The translations under genes were made by a program, and so were the position numbers. Of a stretch of DNA of 64,000 nucleotides, positions 25,374 through 35,300 are shown one piece after another. Positions within the stretch are counted from its first letter, which is position 1; each line of letters starts with the position of its first letter. This DNA comes from DATKZS01 sp035527835 [NCBI: bacterium] (GTDB taxonomy: Bacteria; RBG-13-61-14): assembly GCA_035527835.1 (NCBI GenBank), contig DATKZS010000135.1, forward strand, positions 1 to 64,000, in the 5' to 3' direction. The notes beneath the pieces were generated by a model, which was not told the origin of the DNA, ran no database searches, and saw only the letters and a list, made by a program, of their open reading frames with translations.

Positions 25374-25736
25374 ATGAGTTTCATCAATCCCAATCATCGG
25401 GGCCTCGCCTACGGCGACGGCTACATGCAGGGCGCGGGAAGCAAGGGCAAGGTGGTGAAGATCGCGGGCAGCGATTTGTTCGCGGTGAACACCGACCCGA
25501 CCGTGAAGTCCTTCGGGATACTCATCAAGGACTACAAGGACGGCGAGATGCCGGGCATCTACTGCATGGGCGGAGTTTACGAGACCGACGTGTTCGAGGG
25601 GACCATCGTCCCCGGCAATGACCTCAAGGTGTCGGCCAACGGCAAGCTCATCGCGGGCGTGCTCGCTGGCGAGGAGGTCATCGCCCGGGCCATCGCTCTC
25701 TCGGGCGGCGTGCTCAAGTTCAAGCTGCTGATCTAA
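25374..25736 (+). CDS. Probable head decoration protein
   Basis: 120 residues with AAGGAAGGAGGAG upstream. It starts MSFINPNHRGLAYGDGYMQG and is Gly/Val-rich and beta-predicted, including GKVVKIAGSDLFAV and VIARAIALSGGVLKFKLL, consistent with a small capsid-stabilising or decoration protein. Position between scaffold and coat gene is typical for such proteins (lambda gpD place). The assignment is by position and fold impression only. Confidence 0.6.
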   Translation: MSFINPNHRGLAYGDGYMQGAGSKGKVVKIAGSDLFAVNTDPTVKSFGILIKDYKDGEMPGIYCMGGVYETDVFEGTIVPGNDLKVSANGKLIAGVLAGEEVIARAIALSGGVLKFKLLI

Positions 25737-25749
25737 GGAGGAAGCGAAT

Positions 25750-26613
25750 ATGGAGATGAATCAAATGAACGTGCACAGCCAGGAGTACATGCAGAGCATG
25801 GCCCGGCTCATGAGCGAGGCGCTGGAGTCGCCGGAGGGACTGCATGCGCTGGCCGCCGCCATCGCCGCGCCCATCGAGCAGGAGATCAAGCGCAAGGAGA
25901 TTTCCTCGCTCCTGCTCACGAGCCACACCCTGCCCAAGGGCGAGCGGCCGATCTACCAGAAGAAGCCGCGCGTGAAGGCCTACTGGATCAGCAAGGAGGG
26001 CGAGGCTCAAGAGAGCGAACTCGGCCAAGACGAGATCGAGTTCCCCACGCACCGCATCCACTCCGCGCCGATGGTCGACATCGCGGTCTTGAAGAACGGC
26101 AACATCGGGACGCTCACCGACATGCAGACCGCTGCCGCCGACGAGATCAGGAAGGAGATCGACAAGCGCACCCTCACCGTGATCACGGCGTCTGTCCCGG
26201 CGGAGAACACGGTCGAGGTCACGGGCGACACGCTCACCGAGGAGGCGCTCAACGAGGCCGTCTCGATCATCGAGGACCTGGAGCTTTCGGTGAAGTACAT
26301 CGTGATGCGGGGCCGGCGCTTCAACGACATGCGCGGCTGGGACTTGGACCCGCAGACCAAGCTCGAACTGCGCGCCAAGGGCGTGATCAAGAACTACGGC
26401 ACCGGCGGCATCTTGCTCACCGCGTCCGCGCCGCTGAACGAAATCCTGATCATCCCGGACGAGGAGATCGGCAAGCTGCCGGTGCGCGAGACGCTCAAGA
26501 CCGAGTCCATCGAGCAGAAGACGAAGTTCAAGACCGGCTGGCTGATTTGGTCGGAGCAGGGCCAGGGCATCACCCGGCCGGAAATCCTGGCCAAGATCAA
26601 GCTGCTCGGATAA
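25750..26613 (+). CDS. Major capsid protein (HK97-fold type)
   Basis: 287 residues with AAGGAGGAAG upstream. Features fit the short HK97-like coat proteins: a helical N-arm (about 1-50), then IYQKKPRVKAYWISKEGE, FPTHRIHSAPMVDIAVL, a long spine-helix-like region TLTEEALNEAVSIIEDLE (about 160-180) and YIVMRGRRFNDMRGWD followed by the LLTASAPLNEILIIPDEE strand region. It follows scaffold and decoration genes directly, the canonical position. There is no N-terminal scaffold extension, consistent with a separate scaffold. Confidence 0.82.
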   Translation: MEMNQMNVHSQEYMQSMARLMSEALESPEGLHALAAAIAAPIEQEIKRKEISSLLLTSHTLPKGERPIYQKKPRVKAYWISKEGEAQESELGQDEIEFPTHRIHSAPMVDIAVLKNGNIGTLTDMQTAAADEIRKEIDKRTLTVITASVPAENTVEVTGDTLTEEALNEAVSIIEDLELSVKYIVMRGRRFNDMRGWDLDPQTKLELRAKGVIKNYGTGGILLTASAPLNEILIIPDEEIGKLPVRETLKTESIEQKTKFKTGWLIWSEQGQGITRPEILAKIKLLG

Positions 26614-26625
26614 GGAGGGCGGACG

Positions 26626-27009
26626 ATGACTTACAAGGTAAAGAACGTCCGTCCGGGCATCCTGGTCGTGCCGGACGCGGGCCTGCGCCTGGCTCCGGGC
26701 GCGGTGGTCGAGGTGAAGGCGCTCACGCCCCAGCTGGACAAGGCCCTGAAGAAGGGCTGGCTGGTCAATACCGAGGCCGGGACCAACATGCCGCTATTCG
26801 ATGAGCCGGAACCGCGAGAAACCGTCGGGGAAGATACCGGCCAAGAAGAAGTCGACATAACGAAGCTCTCGGCTACCGAGGCGATCACCAAGGTGAGCGA
26901 GGAGGATAACGCGGACAAGCTGAAGGCGCTCATGTCCACCGAGAAGCGCCGCACGGTGCTCGACGCGCTCAAGAAGCGGCTGACGGAGGTCGAGGGTGGC
27001 TCTGGCTGA
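26626..27009 (+). CDS. Hypothetical head or connector accessory protein
   Basis: 127 residues with TAAGGAGGGCGG upstream. The N-terminal half is a small beta domain (VRPGILVVPDAGLRLAPGA, with a KALKKGWLV end); the C-terminal half is a helical charged segment (EEDNADKLKALMSTEKRRTV). Similar small proteins occur between coat and connector genes in many myophages. No specific family recognised. It overlaps the next gene by 14 bases. Confidence 0.6.
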   Translation: MTYKVKNVRPGILVVPDAGLRLAPGAVVEVKALTPQLDKALKKGWLVNTEAGTNMPLFDEPEPRETVGEDTGQEEVDITKLSATEAITKVSEEDNADKLKALMSTEKRRTVLDALKKRLTEVEGGSG

Positions 27010-27460
27010 TCTCATCGCCGCGCTCCGCGTGGACCTCTCCGACCCCAACTCCGAGTTGTTCAGCAACGAGGTCCTGGGCCGGTGCGTCCTGAAGGGAGTG
27101 TACCAGGTCGCCCGCGACCTGGAGGTCTCGCTCGTCATCAACAACGGCGAGATCTCCCCGGAGCCGCAGGGCGAGGCCCTGGAGATGCTCCTGATCCTCG
27201 GGCAAATCAATGCCTGCCAGGTCATGCGAGCCGCGACCGCCAACGCCTTCTCGTTCTCCAGTGGCGACAAACGGGTGGACAAGACCAAGCAGCCGGAGCA
27301 CTGGGCCACGCTCGAGGCCGACTTGAAGGCCCTGTACAAGCAACGCTTGGGCGAAATCAAGCCAGGCGCGACGACCAGCCCCGAGGACTACATCATCACT
27401 CCGAGCGGACTCTCACCGCTAATCTTCGAGCAAGGGAAGCGACATGAACCTCCTGTCTGA
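26996..27460 (+). CDS. Head-tail connector protein (gp6-like)
   Basis: 154 residues from a GTG start with GGAGGTCGAGG upstream; overlaps the previous gene. All-helical with LADLIAALRVDLSDPNSELF at the start and LLILGQINACQVMRAA in the middle, the pattern of head-tail adaptor proteins that dock beneath the portal. The next gene overlaps its end by 17 bases. Assignment is from helical content, size and position. Confidence 0.55.
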   Translation: MALADLIAALRVDLSDPNSELFSNEVLGRCVLKGVYQVARDLEVSLVINNGEISPEPQGEALEMLLILGQINACQVMRAATANAFSFSSGDKRVDKTKQPEHWATLEADLKALYKQRLGEIKPGATTSPEDYIITPSGLSPLIFEQGKRHEPPV

Positions 27461-27806
27461 CCGCGAAAAATCATTGGTCGCCGAGGACGTGCGGGACTTG
27501 ATCCTGGCCTCGGACCAGGAGGCCACGCAACTGTGCGCCGTGCCGGGCGAGCGGCTCTATGGTTCGGACGATGTCTCCTATGAGGCGGTTCGGACATTCC
27601 CTCTGGAGTTTATCGAGACGCCGCCCGAGGACCTGGCCCAGAAGATCGACGCCAGCGCGTGCGTCCTGCCTGACCTGGACATCAAGGCCGAGGACCGGAT
27701 CAATGTCGGCGACGACAAGTTCCGGGTCCAGGCTGTCCAGGAAGAGCGCTGTTTCGGAGTGGTCACCCACAAGGTGATCAAACTGGTGAGGCTTCATGGG
27801 CGCTAA
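27444..27806 (+). CDS. Head closure/neck protein, probable
   Basis: 120 residues. Beta-rich with LILASDQEATQLCAVP, FIETPPEDLAQK and an end VVTHKVIKLVRLHGR, as in the small barrel stopper proteins (SPP1 gp16 type). The order adaptor - stopper - tail completion - tail terminator seen here is standard, which supports the call. It overlaps both neighbours (17 and 11 bases). Confidence 0.55.
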   Translation: MNLLSDREKSLVAEDVRDLILASDQEATQLCAVPGERLYGSDDVSYEAVRTFPLEFIETPPEDLAQKIDASACVLPDLDIKAEDRINVGDDKFRVQAVQEERCFGVVTHKVIKLVRLHGR

Positions 27807-28281
27807 GCAATTCGGCAATTGGGACAAGGCCAAGGCGAAGCTGGCCAACAACCCCGGCGCTCGCCTGGCCAATGCCATCCGCGCGGCCACGATCAAGAAC
27901 GCGATCTTTCTAGTGCGCGAGATCAAGCGCGGCATCAAGAGCCAGGCCCCCGGCGGCAAGCCCTTCGTGGAACTGGCCGCGAGCACCATCCTGAAGAAGG
28001 GATCGAGCAAGGCCCTGATCGACACCGGCTTCCTGGTGAACTCGATCACCCAGCGGATCATGGCGGACCGGGCATTCGTGGGTCTGCTCAAGGGCACGGT
28101 GAACAAGGACGGCGAGGACATGGTGAACATCGGCGCGGTCATGGAATACGGGGCCACGATCAATCACCCCAACGGCGCGGTGATCGTGATCCCGCCCCGG
28201 CCATTCCTGCATCCGGTGATGGAGAAATACCAGGACCAGGTGATCGAGAACTACCGGCAGGCGATCCGGTCAGTCCTGTAG
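27796..28281 (+). CDS. Tail completion/virion morphogenesis protein (gp10/gpG-like)
   Basis: 161 residues. The pattern ALIDTGFLVNSITQRI, later GAVMEYGATIN and IPPRPFLHPVMEKY, matches the HK97 gp10/Mu gpG family (a conserved DTG..SI, then YA.. and PARPFL near the end). These proteins act at the head-tail joint. Starts within the previous gene's last codons. Confidence 0.75.
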   Translation: MGAKQFGNWDKAKAKLANNPGARLANAIRAATIKNAIFLVREIKRGIKSQAPGGKPFVELAASTILKKGSSKALIDTGFLVNSITQRIMADRAFVGLLKGTVNKDGEDMVNIGAVMEYGATINHPNGAVIVIPPRPFLHPVMEKYQDQVIENYRQAIRSVL

Positions 28282-28289
28282 AGGAAAAA

Positions 28290-28838
28290 ATGGACACGGT
28301 TCGGACAGTGATTGAAAGTTTCATCCGCCTGGTCAAGGCGGAGATACACTCGGACGCGGTGCTGGTGGCCTCGGACGATGTGTTCGTAGTTCCCAATGTG
28401 CCGAGTGTGGTGCTGCAGGGCCCGACCCTGGTGGAGGACGGCGACCGCCGGTCGCAGGTGAAGTTGATAGAGAAGGACGTCCCGCAACTTTCTTACGAGG
28501 AGTGCAAGTCGCCGAGGCTTTACCACCTGGACTTTGACGTGATCGTGACCACGGGCAACGAGGCGGCGCTGCTGGACTTGCAGGAGAAGGTTGCCCGCTT
28601 CTACCAGCTGCACCCGATCTTGGCGGTCGCGGATCGCGGATCGTTGAACGTAACCGAGTTGGTCCCCCTGGGCGGCCTCAACCGAGTAAACCTCTCCAAC
28701 CTCCGGCAGAGTTCGGGCCGATGCCGGATCGAGGATTGCCCGATCTACGACGGCCTGGTGAGGAATGGCAAGCTCGTCCGGGACGTGACCTTCCAGTTCC
28801 GCGACGGCGTGATCGAGGAAATCACCTACACCCCATAA
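28290..28838 (+). CDS. Tail terminator-like protein
   Basis: 182 residues from ATG 28290 with GAGGAAAA upstream; the frame is open earlier but the protein pattern starts here. Mixed alpha/beta: a helix (TVIESFIRLVKAEI), strands (YHLDFDVIVTTGNEAALLDL) and KVARFYQLHPIL, resembling minor tail proteins of the gpU/gp37 group that cap the tail tube. Its place just before the sheath supports this. Confidence 0.55.
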   Translation: MDTVRTVIESFIRLVKAEIHSDAVLVASDDVFVVPNVPSVVLQGPTLVEDGDRRSQVKLIEKDVPQLSYEECKSPRLYHLDFDVIVTTGNEAALLDLQEKVARFYQLHPILAVADRGSLNVTELVPLGGLNRVNLSNLRQSSGRCRIEDCPIYDGLVRNGKLVRDVTFQFRDGVIEEITYTP

Positions 28839-28855
28839 CAAGAGGAGGAGCATAC

Positions 28856-29131
28856 ATGATCGAAATCAAGAACCTGATGTTTCAGCCGCTCACCTTCCAC
28901 CTGGCGGGGAGCGGCCAGAGCCTGTATCTCAATCCCCGCGAGCGGCGGGCGATCAGCGAGGAAAAAATCTCCCCGGAGATAAAGATGGCGGAGAAGCGGG
29001 GATTTGTTTCCTTCGCCGACATTGGAGACCCGACCGAGGACACGCCCCCGGCAAGCGCTCCGGCGGTTGAACCATCGCCCCCGGAAGCGGAGTCTCCCGC
29101 CAAAACCGCCCCGCGCCGGAAAAGGAGGTAA
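28856..29131 (+). CDS. Small protein upstream of the tail sheath
   Basis: 91 residues from ATG 28856 with AGGAGGAG upstream. The first 55 residues form a compact domain (MIEIKNLMFQPLTFHLAG, LYLNPRERRAIS); the rest is a Pro/Glu/Ala linker ending in basic PRRKRR. Small proteins of this kind often precede the sheath gene in myophages but have no assigned role that I know. Confidence 0.6.
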   Translation: MIEIKNLMFQPLTFHLAGSGQSLYLNPRERRAISEEKISPEIKMAEKRGFVSFADIGDPTEDTPPASAPAVEPSPPEAESPAKTAPRRKRR

Positions 29132-29134
29132 ATC

Positions 29135-30994
29135 ATGGGCAGCTATCTTTCGCCAGGCATCTATACCCGCGAGATCGATTTCAGCTATTACGTGAAGCAG
29201 ATTTCGACCTCGTCCTGCGGCATGATCGGAGTGGCCGAACGCGGTCCGATCAACAAGGCGGTCCTCGTCACCAGCTGGGAGCAGTTCGTTCGCAAGTTCG
29301 GCTCGTACTACAAGTACGGCTACCTGGGTTATGCGGCCCGGGCGTTCTTCGACAACGGCGGTCAGGTGCTCTACGTAAACCGGATCGCCCACCTCACCGA
29401 TCCCACGGACCGAAACAGCCTCACCGCTAAGAAGGCCAACGTCACGCTCAAGAACCCGTTGGGAGCGGCGGCCACTCTGGTCACCGGCACACCGGGCCTT
29501 GACGAGATTCACTGGCAAGCCAAAACGCCGGGCGCGGCCGGCAACGATATCAGGATCGAGTTGGCGACCTGGCCCGTGCCCAATCCCACGTGCTACATCG
29601 TGGTTTATGATCGATCCATCAACGTCCAGTTAGCCACCGATGAATCCGGGGCTTCGATCACCACCGCCGACCAGGTCGTCGCCGCCATTGCCAACAGCCC
29701 CGAGGCCTCGGCGCTGGTGGAGGCTACCACCACCGAGCGGGGCCTGGTGCCTCCCGCGCCCTCGGCCAACTTTACCGGCGGCGTGGACGGCGTGGACCGG
29801 CTGCGGATTGACGCGATTGACGAGGGAACCTGGGGCCAGAACATCGCGGTCGTGATTGAGCCGGGCACGCTCGATCCAGACAATAACTTCAACCTGGTGG
29901 TCCGCTACAAGAACCAGGTGGTCGAGGTGTACAAGGACCTCTCGATGGATGAGAGCGCCGCGAACCACGTCGAGTTGATGATCAATCAGCGGTCGGATTT
30001 CATCACCGTGGCGGACTTGAACCAGGACTCGGGGTCGGCAGCGGACCGCCCAACGGTGGGGCAGTTCTCGCTCCAAGGCGGGGACGATGGACTTGCCTGT
30101 ATCGGCGATGTTGACTGCACCGGCGATCCATCCCAGCACACCGGCTTCTATGCCTTTGACGAGATCGACGCCTTGAACATCCTGATGGTCCCTGGCGTCA
30201 CCACCGCGACCGTCATCAATGGCGGCATCACCTACGCCGAGAACCGCAAAGACCTGATCTACCTCGCGGATGCGCCCATTCTCCTGGAGCCGCTCGAAGC
30301 GGTGGACTTCCGCAAGGGCCAGGGCATGTACAACCATGCCGCGTTCAACTCGTCCTATGCCGCGCTCTACTACCCCTGGCTCGAGATCATGGACCCCATG
30401 ACCGGCAAGAAAATGCTCGTGCCGCCCACGGGCGCGGTCGCGGGATGTTACGCCCGCAACGACGAGAAGACCTACGTCTGGTATGCGCCCGCGGGCATTG
30501 ACCGGGGCCGTGTGTTCAACACTCTGTCTGTGGCCTACAAGACCAGCCGGGGCGAACGGGACGTGCTCTACCCCGAGGGCGTGAACGTGATCGCGGTCTT
30601 CCCGGATAGCGGGATCAATATCTGGGGCCAGAAGACCCTGCAGAGCCAGCCCTCGGCTCTGGACCGGGTTAACGTCCGCCGGCTCATGCTCTACATGGAG
30701 GAGGCCATCGCTGAGTCCGCCCGGTTCGTGGTGTTCGAGCCGAACAACCCGCAGACCTGGCGGGCGCTCATTCGGCTGATCAATCCCTTCCTGCAGGACA
30801 TCAAGGACAAGGGCGGCCTGTACGACTTCGCGGTCCAGTGCGACGAGGAGACCAACACCCCGGCGGTGATTGACCGAAACGAAATGGTGGCGCGGATTTT
30901 CGTCAAGCCCACCAAGACGGCGGAGTTCATCGAGTTGAACTTCGTGCTCACCACCACTGGGGCCGACTTCAAGGAAATCTTCACCACCGCCTAA
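29135..30994 (+). CDS. Tail sheath protein
   Basis: 619 residues with AAAGGAGG upstream. Begins YLSPGIYTREIDFS, the typical PGVY start of contractile sheath proteins, then GMIGVAERGPINKAVLV, and near the C-terminus NVRRLMLYMEEAIAESARFV and FEPNNPQTWRALIRLINPF, the conserved C-terminal sheath domain. The middle (about 100-300) is a variable insertion. Sheath subunits wrap the tube and contract on infection. Its presence fixes the virion type as contractile. Confidence 0.95.
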   Translation: MGSYLSPGIYTREIDFSYYVKQISTSSCGMIGVAERGPINKAVLVTSWEQFVRKFGSYYKYGYLGYAARAFFDNGGQVLYVNRIAHLTDPTDRNSLTAKKANVTLKNPLGAAATLVTGTPGLDEIHWQAKTPGAAGNDIRIELATWPVPNPTCYIVVYDRSINVQLATDESGASITTADQVVAAIANSPEASALVEATTTERGLVPPAPSANFTGGVDGVDRLRIDAIDEGTWGQNIAVVIEPGTLDPDNNFNLVVRYKNQVVEVYKDLSMDESAANHVELMINQRSDFITVADLNQDSGSAADRPTVGQFSLQGGDDGLACIGDVDCTGDPSQHTGFYAFDEIDALNILMVPGVTTATVINGGITYAENRKDLIYLADAPILLEPLEAVDFRKGQGMYNHAAFNSSYAALYYPWLEIMDPMTGKKMLVPPTGAVAGCYARNDEKTYVWYAPAGIDRGRVFNTLSVAYKTSRGERDVLYPEGVNVIAVFPDSGINIWGQKTLQSQPSALDRVNVRRLMLYMEEAIAESARFVVFEPNNPQTWRALIRLINPFLQDIKDKGGLYDFAVQCDEETNTPAVIDRNEMVARIFVKPTKTAEFIELNFVLTTTGADFKEIFTTA

Positions 30995-31007
30995 GGAGGT
31001 TTGCAAA

Positions 31008-31469
31008 ATGCGTAGCGGAAACATGCCGAAGAGCCTTTACCAGAACTGGCAGTTCGCCATCGAGGTAAACGGTTTTGACGTGGCTCTGTTCAAGAAGGGC
31101 CAGGAGCCGAAGACCGAGTTCGAGGAGGTGACGTTCGCGCCGGGCGGCTCGATGTTCGACCAGAAGGTCGCGGGCCGGGTCAAGTTCGAGGACATCACCC
31201 TGGAGAAGGGCATTCTCCAGGACGGCTCGGACGAGTCGGCGCGGGACTGGATTAAAAAGCAGGTGGACGTGAACGCGGTGACCGGCGGCCTGCCCGCGGA
31301 CTACATGCGCGATATCGACATCGTGCGCTACGACCGCACCGGCGATGAGACCCGGCGATGGACGCTCCACGGCGCGTGGGTCAAGGTGCTGGAGTACGAC
31401 GAACTCGAAGGGGCCAACACCGAGAACACTATCGAGAAGCTCACCATCTGCTTCCAATACTGGACCTGA
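31008..31469 (+). CDS. Tail tube protein
   Basis: 153 residues, AAGGAGGT upstream. Starts with NMPKSLYQNWQFAIEVNGFD and has repeated beta strands (FEDITLEKGILQDG, DIVRYDRTGDETRRWTLHGA and a final IEKLTICFQYW), the fold of T4 gp19-like tubes. It follows the sheath gene by 13 bases, the standard pairing in contractile tails. Confidence 0.9.
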   Translation: MRSGNMPKSLYQNWQFAIEVNGFDVALFKKGQEPKTEFEEVTFAPGGSMFDQKVAGRVKFEDITLEKGILQDGSDESARDWIKKQVDVNAVTGGLPADYMRDIDIVRYDRTGDETRRWTLHGAWVKVLEYDELEGANTENTIEKLTICFQYWT

Positions 31470-31481
31470 TTGGAGTAAGCC

Positions 31482-32159
31482 ATGCATACTTTTCAACTGC
31501 CCAGCGGGATCGAGGTCGAACTCCGGGAGATGACCGGGGCCGAGGAAGAACTGCTCACCAACCAGCGGCTCATCCGCACCGGGGACGCGGTGAACCAGGT
31601 GCTCAAGAACTGCGTGCTACGCCTGGGCGAGAACGCCAAGCCGGGCATGAAGGAAATCCTCGATCTCCTCTCCGGCGACCGGCTCTTCATCCTGGTGAAG
31701 CTCCGGCAGATTTCGCTCGGTGAGGAAGTGGACCTCGAACTGGTCTGTCCGAACACGGCCTGCCGCGAGGCCAACCTCACGAGCGTCAACCTCGAAGAGT
31801 TGAAGCTCACGCCCTACGGCAAGGACCGTGAGTTCACCTTCAAGCTCCCCGGCTCTAACCGGAAGGTCAAGTTCATGCATCTCGACGGCAACATGGAGAA
31901 ACGCTTGGCTTCCCTGAAAGAGCCTTCCATCACCTCGGCCATGTTGATGCGCATCGTGGAGATCGACGGCAAGCCGCCGACGCGGAAGCTGATGGCCGAG
32001 ATGTCCTTGCGGGACCGGAGCGCGCTCCGCCAGGAGATGGCGCGAGTGGATGCTGGCATTGACACGGTTGTGGAAGTGGATTGCGAAAGTTGCGGAGCGC
32101 GCATCCGGACCCGCCTGGAGGCCGAACCGGGTTTTTTGTTCCCCGGAGTTCGCTTGTAA
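31482..32159 (+). CDS. Tail assembly chaperone, zero-frame form
   Basis: 225 residues. Positioned between tube and tape measure, where tail chaperones (lambda G or T4 gp26/51-like) are encoded. It begins MHTFQLPSGIEVELREMTGA and has two Cys pairs: CPNTACREA (about 89) and CESCGAR near 202, so it may bind zinc; the end EAEPGFLFP is common in this family. A slippery heptamer T TTT TTG near the end (32132-32138) allows a -1 shift into the following frame. Confidence 0.75.
   Translation: MHTFQLPSGIEVELREMTGAEEELLTNQRLIRTGDAVNQVLKNCVLRLGENAKPGMKEILDLLSGDRLFILVKLRQISLGEEVDLELVCPNTACREANLTSVNLEELKLTPYGKDREFTFKLPGSNRKVKFMHLDGNMEKRLASLKEPSITSAMLMRIVEIDGKPPTRKLMAEMSLRDRSALRQEMARVDAGIDTVVEVDCESCGARIRTRLEAEPGFLFPGVRL
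32132..32138 (+). other. Slippery heptamer for -1 frameshift
   Basis: TTTTTTG in the zero frame as T TTT TTG, matching X XXY YYZ. A slip back by one base puts the ribosome in the frame of the downstream open frame (codons from 32138), which has no credible start of its own near its beginning. Zero-frame termination would be at 32157. Confidence 0.65.
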
Positions 32160-32308
32160 GGGACGCTTTCTTCCTGGCTTACGGCGGACTGCACTGGGAA
32201 TATTCCGAGGTAATGGCGCTGCCGCTTCGGGTCCGCGCGGAATTCGTGGAGGCCCTGGAGCGGCAGCTTGCCTTTGAGAAGGAACAATTGGAGCGCGGAC
32301 GGAAATGA
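32138..32308 (+). CDS. Tail assembly chaperone extension, -1 frame
   Basis: 57 codons continuing the chaperone after the shift. The sequence VRDAFFLAYGGLHWEYSEVM then RAEFVEALERQLAFEK resembles the short helical proteins found after gp26-like chaperones (FLAYHxHW...LP...R pattern). Without the shift it would have to start at an internal ATG and lose the conserved part. The fused product would be about 275 residues. It ends in ATGA overlapping the tape measure start, as lambda GT precedes H. Confidence 0.65.
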   Translation, partial: VPRSSLVRDAFFLAYGGLHWEYSEVMALPLRVRAEFVEALERQLAFEKEQLERGRK

Positions 32309-35300
32309 ACGGCGATCTCGGTCTTGGTCTCATCGTCTCGATGAAGGACGCGTTCTCCCAGAACGCGGCCCGCATCCAGTCGTCCATGATGTCCCTGGAC
32401 GGGACCGTGGCGGCTTCAAGCGAGCGCATGACCAAGAACCTCGACCGCATCCAGAAAGGCACCATGATGATCGGGGCCGGACTCGCGCTTATGGCCATGC
32501 CCGCAGCCCTCATTGCTTCCACCGCCGCCACACAAAAGGCCCTGGGCGAGATGGCCTCCCTCGGAACCAAAGACCTCCGCGCTCTCGAAGACGCGGCCGA
32601 GAGCTTCACCAACACCTGGGCCGGGAGCAGCAAGGCGGAATTCATTGGCGCGGCCTATGACGTCAAATCCGCGCTCGCCAACCTGAGCGACGAGGCGGTG
32701 GGGACCTTCTCCGCGATGGCCGCGCTTACCGCCAAGGCAACCAAGGCCAGTATCCAGGAGATGGTAGGCACCTTCACCACCGGCTACGGCATCTTCAAGC
32801 CGATCATGGCGGACATGACTGACATGGAATGGGCCAAGGCCTTTTCCGGGGGCATGGCCCAGACCGTGGCCGTGTTCAAGACCACTGGCGCGGGAATGGC
32901 CGAGGCCATCAAGAACATCGGCGCGGTGGCCGCCTCATCCAACATTCCCCTCGCGGAACAGATGGCCATCCTTGGACAGCTGCAGACGACCATGCCCGGG
33001 TCCGAGGCCGGGACACTCTACAAGGCCTTCATCATGAAGGCGGCCGAGGCCTCGAACGAACTGGGGGTTTCCCTGGTGGACTCCAGCGGACGCTTGAAGG
33101 GCATCATCCCGATCCTTGAAGAGATCAAAAAGAAATACCCCGACCTCTCCCAGGCTGCGGCCCAAGTCGAAATCAAGAAGGCCTTCGGGTCGGACGAGGC
33201 GGTGAAATTCCTGCTGCAGATGTCCCAGGGCATGGAAGCCCTGGGGGGCAACATCCGCTCCATCGAGCAGGCCATGAAGAGCGGCACCGCCGTGACCGAG
33301 GAAATGGCCCGGGCCATGAACATGGACATCGGCTCGCAGTTCCAACTAGTCAGACAACAGGTGAGCAACCTCTTCGAGATACTCGGGCGGACGCTTTTGC
33401 CCGTCGTCATCCCCGTCATCCAGGGCGTCTCGCAGATGATCCTGTTCTTGCAGAAGCTTGCCAAGTCCATGCCGGGCGTGACCCGCGCGGTCCTCACCTT
33501 CAGCATGGCCCTCGGCGCGGTGCTCGTGGTCGTGGGCGGCGTGATCGCGGCGGTCGGGACCATCGGCGTGGCGCTGCCGGCGATCAAGGCCGGGATCGTG
33601 GCAATGGGAGCTTCTTTGTCCGGCGTCGGGGCCGCGATTGCCACTTACTTCCTGCCGGTCGTGGCCGTGATCGGCGGAGTGATCCTCGCGGTCTATCTCC
33701 TGAAGCGGGCCTGGGAGACGAACTTCGCGGGCATCCGGGACACAGTCATGGGCGCTTGGAACAAGGTGCAGCTGGTCTTCCAGGGGATCAGGACACTTAT
33801 ATCTTCGCTCAAGGACGGGACCGGGCAAATGTCGGCGGACCTGGCGCAGAAGCTCGAGGCCGCGGGCCTCATGGGACTCGTGACCACAGTGTTCAGGATT
33901 TACTACCGGGTGCGCCAGTTTCTGGCCGGACTCCACCAGGCATTCGCGCATGCCTTCGAGCGGATCGGGGCCATCCTCGGACCGGCAGTGCGCTCGCTGC
34001 TGCAAGCCTACGGCGCATTATATAAAGCGATCTTCTCGGTGATCGGGATCTTCGGCATGGCCGCGACCTCGGCGGACGCCTCGACCTACAAGAAGCTGGG
34101 CCAGGCGCTCGGCACGGTGATCGGCGTAATTGCCCAGGTCGGGGCCTTCATTGTGAAGTGCGTTATCAACCAATTGGTGTTCGTCATCAAGGTGGTGACG
34201 GCAGTGGTGCGCGCCGTGGTCTGGATGGCCACGACCATCATCGGCGCTTTCATCGCGGCGGCCCAGTTCGTCTTCAAATTCTTCCTGCCGCTTCGCCTGC
34301 TGGTCCAGGCCTTACAGCTGGCGGCGCGGGCGGCCTACATCGTGTGGCAGGTACTCTCGGGCGACATCTCGGTGCTGGAGGGCCTCAAGTCCTTCGCCGG
34401 CGCGGTGTTCGACTATCTGGCCACGCCGTTCTTCTGGGTCCGCGACATCATCGTGGCGGTGTGGGAGTCCATCAAAGGACTGTTCCTCACGGTGGGGACC
34501 TTCTTCAAGGAAGCGGCTGGAACCATCGCCTCGGCGTTCATGAACCTGCCGCTCGTGCGGATGCTGGCCGACGTGATCGGGACCGCTCGCAGCTTTTTCG
34601 CGGGTGATGTCACTTTCCTCGAGGCGGGCAAGCGCATGATGTTCGCTCTGGGCAAGGGGATTCTCGCGGCGGCGACTTATCCCTTCACCATGCTCAAGAA
34701 CGCGATCGGCTACTTGCGAAGGCTTCTGCCCTTCTCTGACGCGGAGACCGGCCCGCTTTCTACCCTCACCGCCTCGGGCGCGGCCCTTTTGAAGACGTTT
34801 TCTCTGGGAATGATGGGGACTGTGTTCTTGCCAGCCAAGGTGCTGGGTCTCGCGCTCAAGGGAGTGCTCGCTGGCGCTGTATTCATCCGGGACCGGCTCA
34901 AGACGCTGGGAAGCGGGATCATATCCTCGATCACTCAACCTTTCAGCAAGGGGACGGAACTCGCCTCGACCGTCTGGCAGAAGATCAAAGGCCCTGGCGC
35001 TGGAATTATTGAGGCGCTTGCGGCTCCATTTCAAACGCTGGGCAACACGGTGAACACGCTATGGCAAGGCGTGAGCAACGCAGCCGCAAACTTCTGGACC
35101 GGTTTGAGGGACCTCGCCGGGTCCGCCTGGTCGCAGATAAGCTCTCCGTTTTCGATGATCGCGGACACCGCGACCGCCGCCTGGAGTAGAATCACCAACG
35201 GAGCATCTTCAGCTTGGGGAAGACTCAAATCAATGGCGGCCACTGCAAGCAGTTGGATCAGGGCCCCGTTCGAGGGAGTCGCTTCAATCGCTTCCACGAC

